Source: Onthophagus taurus (taxonomy: Eukaryota > Arthropoda > Insecta > Coleoptera > Scarabaeidae). From it: a DNA stretch of 64,000 nucleotides. The stretch is from assembly GCF_036711975.1 (NCBI RefSeq), contig NC_091975.1, positions 5,892,501 to 5,956,500 on the forward strand. The letters are read 5' to 3'. A program made the position numbers and the translations under genes. Below the pieces are notes generated by a model that had not been told where the DNA came from, did not search any database, and worked only from the letters and a program-made list of their open reading frames with translations. Positions 13,301 to 25,300 of this stretch are shown piece after piece; the first letter of the stretch is position 1, and every line of letters begins with the position of its first letter.

Positions 13301-16300
13301 ATATTTAAAAATCGATTTCAAAAATCGTGAGTTGAGGAATTGTTGAGGAATCGTGTTGAGGAATCGTTGTTGAGGAATCGTGTTGAGGAATCGTTGTTGA
13401 GGAATCGTGAGTTGAGGAATCGTGAGTTGAGGAATCGTGAGTTGAGGAATCGTGAGTTGAGGAATTTCAAAATCGTGAGTTGAGGAATTGTTTAACTTAA
13501 AATTTTGGCAGAGATCCATGATAAGAAGAGGGTTGGGTTTACCATCAACCTAAGTAGTAAAAATGTATTGGCATAAACAATAACTTAGGTTTCAACTTTA
13601 TAATACTTCAGAGTGGCAATTTTCTAATGGTGACCTCTATTTCCAGTTATTTAATGCTGGAAAGCACTAATCATGATTTAGGTGCTCGGCAAAATCCTTT
13701 AATGATGAAGCACACTCTACCTATTCTGTTAGGTTGTTAACAAGAGAAAACCTGGGTCGATTATGATAGCTTTGAAGCATGGAGAATAGCTCATCATATA
13801 TAATCGTGAAAGATTGCGTTGAGGAATTCTTAAACTGGCTAATTTTGGTAGAGTTCCCTGAAGGGATGTGTGGAATGCGAAAAATTGGAATAGATCCATT
13901 CTAAGATGTGGGTTGAGTTTGCTATCAACCTCAGTAGGAAAAATGTATTGGCATAATAAATTAGTTGGGTTTGTCTGTGAAAGCTACTTCTAGTAACAGA
14001 ACTCAACAAGCAAAGATAGAGCTGTTTTCAACTTTCCAATAGTTCAGAGCGGCGATTTTGAACACTATTTAGGTGCTTGGAATCAAACTTTAATGATGAA
14101 GCAAACTCTGCCTATTCAGTTATGTTATTGACAAGGGATACATTTCCGCGTTTGGAATCATTATTACATCGAATTTTAAAATAAAATGTTCTACATTTTC
14201 ATTTTTACACGTTTCGGTATACTTTTACCATCATCATCAACTCGTCATGACAAAATTGGAATGTCCAACAAAGGGCAGAAGCTTTTCCTTCTGGTTCAGT
14301 CTTTATCAAAGATAATTTATTATATTTCAAAATCGATTTCAAAAATCGTGAGTTGAGGAATCGTGTTGAGGAATCGTTGTTGAGGAATCGTGAGTTGAGG
14401 AATTTCAAAATCGTGAGTTGAGGAATTGTTTAACTTAAAATTTTGGCAGAGATCCATGATAAGAAGAGGGTTGGGTTTACCATCAACCTAAGTAGTAAAA
14501 ATGTATTGGCATAAAGAATAACTTAGGTTTCAACTTTCTAATACTTTAGAGTGGCAATTTTCTAATGGTGACCTCTATTTCCAGTTATTTAATGCTGGAA
14601 AGCACTAAGCATGATTTAGGTGCTCGGCAAAATTCTTTAATGATGAAGCACACTCTACCTATTCTGTTAGGTTGTTAACAAGGGAAAACCTGGCTCAATT
14701 ATGATAGCTTTGAACCATGGAGAACAGCTCATCATATATAATCTTGAAAGATTGCGTTGGGGAATTCTTAAATTGGCTAATTTTGGTAGAGTTCCCTGAA
14801 GGGATGTGTGGAATGCCAAAAATTGCAATAGATCCATTCTAAGATGTGGATTGAGTTTACCATCAACCTCAGTAGCAAAAATTTATTGGCATAATAAATA
14901 ACTTGGATTTGTCTTGGAAAGCTACTTCTAATAACAGAACTCAGCAAGCAAAGATAGAGCTGTTTTAAACTTTCTAATAGTTCAGAGCTGCGATTTTGAA
15001 CACCATTTAGGTGCTATACTTGTGTGTATACTTTTACCATCATCACAGAACTCGTTATGACAAAATTGGAATGTCCAACAAAGGGCAGAAGCTTTTCCTT
15101 CTGGTTCAGTCTTTATCAAAGATAATTTTTAATATTAAAACATCGATTTCAAAAAATTTTTAGGTAATTCTTAAAAATCAATAAAACAAAAATTTCATTG
15201 AAATATAACATCGTTAATAATTCACGCTATTAAATAAAGCTTCACACATTTGTTTAATTAAAGCGAAAGCGTTTTTGCTCAAATTGCTCTACACACACGC
15301 CACAAAATAACGTGTACTTACTCAATTTAAAAAGTAGTGAAAGGTTTTTTAATCACCCGTGTGAATGTGAGGGACTAATAATAAAGAAAAGCTACACGTG
15401 AAAGAATTATTATAACAAAATCATTCGTACATTCACTCTCACTTATAAAAAAGAATTTAAAAAAAGTGAATTTAAAATTTGCACCCACCACCATTCAAAA
15501 ATAAATTGTTTTAATTAATAAAAAAAGATTCTTTTTTGAAAAGCTGCTGAAGTGATTTTATAAATTTAAATAAATAAGTAAATTTCCCGTCATCATAATC
15601 TCAACTTACTTCACGTAATTTATCAGTGATGACGTGAATTTTGTCCTCGCAAGAATCTCTGGTTGCAGCAGCCTGCGTACAATATAATAAACGACTAGAG
15701 AATAACATGCTTTTTTACAAAATTATTAAAATTAATAACAAATTAAAAAACAAAGATAAGAAGAGACCTCCAAAGGTTTTTTTTATTAAATTATCCAGGA
15801 CATCATCATTCAAGGACACTCCATACCATCTAATTTATATCAGAAAAAACCTAACCGAGAAAGGTATTAAAAAAGATAACAAACAGAGAAGAGATTGCAA
15901 ACTTTTTGTTGACTTCCAGATTACAGTTACCTCTTTGAATTGGCAATCGAGTGTCTTCAACGTTGACGTGTATTCCTCCTCTCTGAGGGTAGCCTGAAGT
16001 TAACACAGTTAGTCTATATCAAAAAAATTCAAAAAAAAACATACGAGCAAGGAGGGGTTATAAAAGATAAACATTAGGAGCTGTAAAAAATACGAGATGC
16101 AATCAATACATTGATATTAAAAGGCGGCACACAGAAAAACGCTTTTTTTTTTCGATTTGCTCGCACTCTACCTCTTTTAGGCGAGTGGTGAGGTTCTTGA
16201 TTTGGTTTTTGTATTCTTCTTCACGTTGGTTGGCCTAAATCATTTTGTTGGTAAATTAAAATTAAATAAAATTGGAATGTTTAGAAATTTAAAAATAATA

Positions 16301-19300
16301 AAGAATCATACCTTTTCCTCAGAAACTTCAAGGGATTTCAAGTTGTTACCAACGACGCGGAGTTCTTCCTCCAATTCTACGATTTTGCTGTAAAATTCAA
16401 TCAATATTTAGAGTATTACAAAGAAAATTAAAAACTCACATCAATTTTTATTTTAATAACTGATTAAAAAATGATATGAGTTTTTAAAATATGTAATTTT
16501 AGTTAAAATTTGTTTTTCCAAGAAGCAAAAGAAGCAGTTTAATTAATTAAAGTCGGTGAGTGGTTATTGGAGTTTTTATTTTGTAATTATTCTCTTTATT
16601 ATCCCCAATGGCAAAAATAACATAGTGAGATAACTTATCTTATCGACGTTAAAATTAGAAAAAAAACCCGATTCAGCTCCAATAACCATAACCAAACCCC
16701 GCTTTGTTTTGGTGTGAGAAAAGCACCCTACCTGTCGCTGTTATCGGCCCTTTCCTCGGCCCGTTCTAAGTCTATTTCCATGATTACCAACTTTCGGGCA
16801 ACCTATACAAACACATGCACACTCAAAAGCTTTTGTTGCAAAAAAATTAAGTTTTATGTGAACCATTCAAAATATAAATCAAAATATTGATGTATTAAAA
16901 AAAATCCAAATAATATCTTGATTTTACATGAAATAATAATAATTACTGTTTCCAAGATATTATTTGAATAAGAAATGGATTAAAAAAAACTAAGCTATCT
17001 AAATTCGAAACACGTGAATGCCTGTAAAAGATCATAAACAGCAAAATAAAAAGTTAATAATGCGTTCGCCATCTATTCATCTTGTAAAATATATTATAAT
17101 TAAAGTTGTAAAAATTGTTGTGTTAGTCCACTTTGAGAGAACACAATGCACACTCTACATGCCACTGCCTAAACAAATTTTAATCGGATAAACGTACGAT
17201 TCTCCGGCTTCAGCGCGCTCCTCAGCTCTCTCCAAATCAGCTTCAACCATTGCCAACTTACGGGCCACCTGTATATGGTATAAATACAAATAAATCTTTG
17301 TGTTGTGATGAAAGAGTTGCATCTTAATAATGGCAGATTAAATTATTAATAGTAAAGAAAAAACAACAATATCTAAAAAAACAATTTGTTAATTAAGATA
17401 ATAGTTAAGATAAAATCTAAAAAACCAAAAACAACACGAAAACATCACAAAAATTTTTTATTTTAAGATTAATATTAGGTATCTCCTTTTAGATGAAATG
17501 TTTGCATGTTGTTTGTGTTAATTAAATTATAAACTATCAGAGTGTTAGTTACACTGTGAAAAAAATGACACTGAAAGATATTTTTTTCTGAGATACACCT
17601 GTAAATTATTGTGGATTATGCATATTTAAACCATAAAACATTAAAATAGAAGTGATTGATTCTTAAACGATTAAATATGCATTAACCAGTGGTTAAGAAA
17701 ATAATAAATAAATAACATGCAATTTATTTTCTTAATAAATGCAGTTTTAAGCATATCATATTGAAGCCGAAAAATATTGAAAATCATCATCAAAAACCCT
17801 GTAATTTGATATGTCACATGACTTAAATATCATATTATTTAAGTTTAGGCTCAAATTAAAAAGATTTTTCTCTAGAACACGAAAATATAAGAATATATTG
17901 ATTTCGTTTATAATTATAGATGTAACTCATTCAGGATATGATGACTTTTAAGAGAATTTAAGATGGTGTCTTTCAAAAATGACGTTTTAAGAACTTTTTG
18001 AGATAAATACATCGTGTTTGGGCTTAAAGTAAAGGTGTATTTTGTGCGAGTATAAAAGTAATGGTATATTTTAATTTTTTAGAACCCAATTACTATGATG
18101 TCACTCCGTTAGGTAATTTTTTGACATCAAAATAATTAATTTCTGATAATGACCAGTATATATAAGTAAATTAACACGGTTATTAAAAATCAGCTAACTT
18201 TTCAAGATCAATTGGATCACTTAACAATGGGCCAACACCTTAATATCATTAAATAGTAATGCATAAGAAAAATAAATAACATGCAATTTATTTTATATTT
18301 TTCTTATATCTTATTTTGAGCACCATGGAACGTACTCTCAATAAACGTAGCCTCGAGCATTTTTTGACCATGATGATATCACTTAGAGAAGAAATCTCAA
18401 TCATTTTTATGTCGTTTTAACAAAACTTTTGTCTATCATTTTCTTCTTAAAAAAAAATAAACCCAAAAAAATACTTTTTCTAACGTAAATTGATTCTACA
18501 AACTTAAAAAAACACATCAAAAATAACCACTTTAACTATAATATTTAAATAATTTATCTTTTTTTTTTTCAATAAAATTTTTTTCATCACTTCTCGATTT
18601 TATAAGGCACTAATCACAAAAGAAGCACTCATCAATAACCCCCCTCATCATTTTATTAAGAAAAAAATAGCATCTCACTGTCACTAAATTCATCACTAAA
18701 TCTCACTGCGCTTTTTGAAAATCAACTCGGTTTCTCTCTTTCAGTTCCATGGTGTTTCTGATTTTAGAATAAAAGAGGAGCTCGCGGCCTATTAATTTTT
18801 TTTAATTTAAAAAAATTAAAAAAAAATGCTTGTCTACGTCTCGCCTCAGCGCATCACTAAAGAAGTAGCCCGATTTTGGAGTTAGTGACACAACACACTT
18901 AAAAATGCTAAGTTTTCAGGGGCACCTCATCGTATTTTTTGTCGGCTTCCTCAGCCAAGAACCTCGCCTCCTTCAGCTGATTCTCAAGAGCATCCATACG
19001 CTCCTCATCGGCCAAGGAACGATTCTCAAGAATCTTACGGGCGCTAAAGGAAATAGTACAAAAATTTATATGCTATTCGGGTTACAAATAATTCTTAATT
19101 TAGTGACGATTCATCTTGGGACCATTTGGTGATGGATCTAAAGAACTAAATAAAAAAAAAATAAAACATCCTAAATTCCCTAATGATGATGGAATATTTA
19201 TTAAGTTATTAAAAAATTAAGAAATAATTTTAATGAAAAGAAAAAATAAATATTCCACCTCCTAACCTTTAACTTAATAAATTAATAATCAAATTTGTTT

Positions 19301-22300
19301 TTGATTAAAATTTGTTTCAATTTGGAAATTGAAGAGTACCTCTTCATATTTTTTGTCAGCTTCCTCGGCGATCACTTTCGCCTGCGCCAATTGACTTTCC
19401 AATATCGCCACACGATCATCTTCCATATTGGTCCTGTTCTCAAGGGCTTTACGTATCCTGAATGACGATTTTTTAATCGATTTAAATATTTTTGAATCAT
19501 TTTAAGTTTATTTTTAAACTGAAAATTGCGGGGCCACCTGCCTACACATATCCGCCTCAATTCTAATTTAACAGACGCCTATCCATCTCCAAATTTAAAC
19601 TCATCTGGGTTCACGCATCACCCTCATAAATCAATGTTATTTCGTTAAAACTTAAACCCCCACATCGAATTATCTCCAAGTATAAATTTCCGGTGATTTT
19701 TTAAAATAAATTTTGGTTTTACTTTTCGTTCGGGGGCGTTTATCAAATAAACATTAAAAAGGTTGAGTAAATTTGGTTAAAATGGATGTGCTACCGAGTT
19801 CGTTCACAACCGGTTACATACCTGGCTGAGTAAATTAAATCCGGTCGTTGACCAATACGCATAACAGCTTTGTGAACAGGCCGTAAGTGGTATGTACGTA
19901 AATAACAGAAAACGGTGAATGAATAGGTTTTTTACACACCCTTACTACGATAGTAATTAAGTCACGGTGTATTGGAGTATGTCCAATTGAATTTAAACTA
20001 TTTAAAAGGAAATATATTGAAAAACGAATTATTTCCGGTTTAAAATACGGAACCTAATTTATTATTTTACCCTGTGAATAAATTATTTATTATATATTAT
20101 CCCTATTAATCGTGATGTAATGTTGGGGTGAATTAAGATGTTTTAATAAAAATAGATTTCAATAGATGGCGCTATATTTTATGTAATTCAGATAAGTAAT
20201 AAGGCGATCAATAGTTAAAAATGTATTATTAATTAGAAACTGCTGAGAAATTGTTGCCAAGACTGCGTATAGGAGGTCTCAATTGCAGTACTTCGGCCGA
20301 AAGCCAGCTCAAGCAGTATTATTCTTGACCATTAAAAGAAAACTTCCTTACCTCGGCCACAGGCGACCTCAGCTCCGATATCTTTCGGCCAAAAAAGAGA
20401 TATCTTTGTTCCCTCGGCCGCAAGCGACCTCAGCTAATGTCTCACTCATCAAAGAGAAATCTGTGTTGCGTCAGCATATAATGTCTTAGTTATACAACCT
20501 CGGCCGCAAGCGACCTCGGCTTATCTTCCCCTCATTCATCAAGTACTCTAGTGTATCTATGTTGTAGCGTCTTTGTTGTAAGTAACCTTTACGTCATATT
20601 ATTTTGCAACACTAAATCAGAACTTATCAAAACATTAGCAAAACGCTAATATTGACAAAGCATCACAAATGTTTCAGTACTCCCTAATAAAACTATCAAC
20701 TAATTTCGTTGCTTTTATAAGTAATGGGTAACGTTATTTATCGCAACCTAAAATACATACTTTTATATAAACAAATATAAAGTAGGAAAATAAATATATG
20801 TATAGGCATCAAAAAATTGAATTTGTATTGAAAAAAAAAAAAAAATCGTGCGAATCAAGGTTTTTTTATGGGTTACGCAATGAAACCTAAAACCAAATAC
20901 GACCGATTGGTGAACGAGAAACGGAAAAGAGTTGATATTTCAGGCAGGTGACCACTCAATCGTAAAGTATTCGTCGATAAAAAAAAAAGAAATAATTAAA
21001 AATAAATTTAAAGATTGGACAATAACAAATAAAAAGTTAAAACATTTTTTTAATAAATTCCAATCTTTAGAAGTCATTAAAAAACCATATAAAACAATGT
21101 TCAATATTTTTTCTTTGATTACAAACCGTTCGCTTTCATCAGCTGCCTGGGAAGCTTCGGCTAATTTAGCTGTAGCAGTTGCCAAACGTTCTTCGGAACG
21201 TTCCAAATCTTCTTCGAGCAACTGAATACGACGGTTCAAAGCTGCAACTTCAGATTCAGCCTAGAAATAAACAAATAAGGAAAATTACTAAATGATTCAT
21301 ATGTCTATCATATTTATATCTAATCTTCAAACGTTTTTAATCTACGATTCTTATCGTTTTCTGGGTAAACATTCAATCTACACTATATTTTTAACAAAAA
21401 CTAGTTAAAACATTTTGATTTAAAAAAAATTTAGAATAAACGAAAACGGAAACCCACAAAACCACACTTCCTTTAATAATGAATTAAATAAATAGCATTG
21501 TTGTAATTAAAACGTGCGTCATTGAAAAAAAAAGCGAAAGCCCTTATTTGTTTTATACAAATAATTTCTTTTTAACGACAATCGGTTCGTTTCAAGTTAT
21601 TTAATAAATTATTCATCGGGTGGTGTTGGTAAAGTTTCTCTTGGTGTCTAAACAAGGTTTAAGAGACGTGCCTTTTCACTCTCGATTTCTTTCTTTGTAC
21701 ATTTAAGGTATCGAAGGAATGTTGTCTTGCATTTTAATTTAAGCGCCAATCGAAAAGAAATTTTTAAAACGTTTTCTTTAAATTTAACAAATTAAAGCTG
21801 TTTCATTTATAAAACCGTGTCTAAGTTAAAGCGAATCTATCTATCGATTAACGTTTGATTAACATTATGTTATATAAACCGCCGATTATACCTCGATTAA
21901 GAAAAAAATTAATGTAAAAAATGTTCTGTTTGTGTTATTAGTGTTAATTAATATTCCGTTAATTATTCCGTAAAATTAACAGAACGTTACCTAAAGATTA
22001 CTGTTCAATTAACGCATTTTTAACATTTATTAAATTAATTAAAGATTATAAAACCGTTGATTGAGCGAATTTGATTCACATTTTGATTAACATCACGTTA
22101 ATCGTCGATTAAGATAAAATTAAAGTAAAATATATCCGTTAATGTTAACAGATGACATTTGTATAAACTTACCAAAGTTAATTGAACGTTACAGAATGAT
22201 TACTGTTCGATTAACGTATTTTTAACATTTATTAAATTAATTAAGGATTATAAAACCGTTGAGTGAGTGAAATTGATTCACATTTGGTTAACATTCTGTT

Positions 22301-25300
22301 AATCGTCGATTAAAGCTCGATTAAGATAAAATTAAGGTAAAAAATATACGTTGATATTAACAGATTACATTTCTATAAACTTACCAATGTTAATAGAACT
22401 TAATTCATTAAATTAAGGTACAATTTCGCGACAGGCGGCAGATTGAAAACCACAATTACATATAGGTACATTTGTATATGATATAAATTATGTACATACT
22501 AAAGTAATCATGGAATTGAACCTTCATCAACTTGTTAATTGAGCGAATTTGCTTTTTAATCGGATATAGCAACAGGTTACCTCTTGGTTATTATAAATAT
22601 TTATCTTGTTAACGTTAATCGTCGAGTTAATTTGAAGTAGAACTAAATATTCCGATAAATCCTTGATAATCGTCATACCACGCAGAAATGTTGCAGAATT
22701 TTTTCAAATTAGAGATCTTTTAGAAAAAATTTTGAATAGAAATCCAAGTTTATCTTGAAATTACCAAAAAAAATCTATCTATCGATTAAAGTTTGATTAA
22801 CATTATGTTATATAAACAGCCGATTAAACCTCGATTAAGAAAAAAATTAAAGTAAAAAATGTTCTGTTTGAGTTATTAGTGTTAATTAATATTCCGTTAA
22901 TGTTAACAGAGCGCTAACAATGATTTTTGTAGAAATACATTAAAATTAACAGAACGTTACCTAAAGATTACTGTTCAATTAACGCATTTTTAACATTTAT
23001 TAAATTAATTAAAGATTATAAAACCGTTGATTGAGCGAATTTGATTCACATTTCGATTAACATCACGTTAATCGTCGATTAAGATAAAATTAAAGTAAAA
23101 TATATCCGTTAATGTTAACAGATGACATTTGTATAAACTTACCAAAGTTAATTGAACGTTACAGAATGATTACTGTTCTATTAACGTATTTTTAACATTT
23201 ATTAAATTAATTAAGGATTATAAAACCGTTGAGTGAGTGAATTTGATTCACATTTGGTTAACATTCTGTTAATCGTCGATTAAAGCTCGATTAAGATAAA
23301 AAATATCCGTTGATGTTAACAGATTACATTTCTATAAACTTACCAATGTTAATAGAACTTAATTCATTAAATTAAGGTACAATTTCGCGACAGGCGGCAG
23401 ATTGAAAACCACAATTACATATAGGTACATTTGTATATGATATAAATTATGTACATACTAAAGTGATCATGGAATTGAACCTTCATCAACTTGTTAATTG
23501 AGCGAATTTGCTTTTTAATCGGATATAGCAACAGGTTACTTCTTGGTTATTATAAATATTTATCTTGTTAACGTTAATCGTCGAATTAATTTGAAGTAGA
23601 ACTAAATATTCCGATAAATTCTTGATAATCGTCATACCACGCAGAAATGTTGCAGAATTTTTTCAAATTAGTGATCTTTTAGAATAAATTTTGAATAGAT
23701 ATCTTGAAATTACCAAAAAAAATCAATAATAAACAGTTTATTTTTTATAGGTTAAGCATTTTGAAATAACCTTATAAGGTAACGTTTTTTATTTGTACTG
23801 ATTGAGTTCGTTACACCATAAAAAAAGATAAGTCTTGTTTATAATAAATTGTGAATTACGCAACGTTTGTGGGGTCAAATTCTTACGAATATATCAGTTG
23901 GACTTAGGCGCGATTATCGACATGATTCATAAGATTATTCAAACAGTACTACCACAACAAGAACGAGACCCACCCTAAAAACGAAAAACCCAAATATAAC
24001 CAACTTTTCCTGTCAATTAAAAAATAAAAACCAAGTTAAAAAAGGAAGAAAAAAGCATGTGTCGTATATATCGTAATAAACAGTTACGTTCTCGCGTCCA
24101 GTCTTAATTTTTACAGGACCGTTACGGAATTTTACGTCATCCAACTTTTCCCCCTAAAGAAATCGATCAATCCGAAAACAGCAATACCCAAAAAATGTGT
24201 AAAAAACACATCAACTTGAAAAGTACTTTATCAGGAGAGGGATTTCAAGATCTTTCGAGATCATCTCTCGGAAAAAAGATAAAAGAAACCGAGATAACGC
24301 CTATAATGTAATATATATTATTTTTTGTTATTTCGCTCTTACTTCTTCACGTCGCATGATCTCGCCCTGAAGTCGTTTGTTGTATTCCTCACATTCGTCC
24401 TTGTACCGTTCCATTTCCTCCTTTGCCTGTCTCATCTTCTTTTTGAGAACGTCGAGGAACGTACCTTGGGGTATGGTCGTCGTCATCGTGGAAATTTTTA
24501 ATTAATTAATTTAGAAACACAGACTCGGTTAACACCTGGCACTGTGACGAACAACTTGTGGCTACAAAATGCGGATATTCCGTATACGCGACAAACGTTC
24601 AACTGGGCGAGCCGGTGTCGGCTCGAGAACGACAAAATGGCTGAGTGTGCGCTTGCGCCGAATACGAGACACGTCAAAGAGAGGGCGTATTAGTTGCAAA
24701 GTGGTTCATTTCAAAATTGGCGGCGATTTGAAATTTTTTTTCAATACTAATTCGAGAAAAACAAAAAATTTATCTACAATAAACTTAAAATTAAAGATAT
24801 TTCCAAATCAATATCGCATCTAACTTCACATCAAAGAAAATGACGTTTCAACTGTCAAAACTGTCAATTTTATGTTTCGATTAAATCGATGATATCTAAT
24901 TAATTCGTTTTTTTTGAGAATTAGGTATTACATTGAAAATTATTTTTGTTATATTTATAATAAAACGTGAATCATAAAATATTTGTTACAATTCTACGAA
25001 TTCAAAAAATTATTTTAGATTTTATCTGTTATTATAAGATAATGAGGTAAAGTAAATATGTATATCCTCCCGGAATAATAGGAAATAATCATGGCACTTT
25101 TAGAAAATACCATAGAAAGTATTAACTATTTTATGTCTAGGAGACTTAAAATACAAAAAGAGATTCTTTTATTAATAACAAGAAATCGAGGTGAAATTGG
25201 TAATGAAGATTGAGATAATCTTATCCTTTTTCAGATTAAGACGAAGTTTCATACAGAATAAACTCATTTCGGAATAAACGGATCTCAACCTAACCTCAAC

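Noticed and set aside
13184..14408. Minus-strand frames with IPQLT repeats, resembling a repetitive protein
   Set aside because: This is a 15-bp minisatellite read in one frame. It has no start context or splice partners, and other frames are similarly open.
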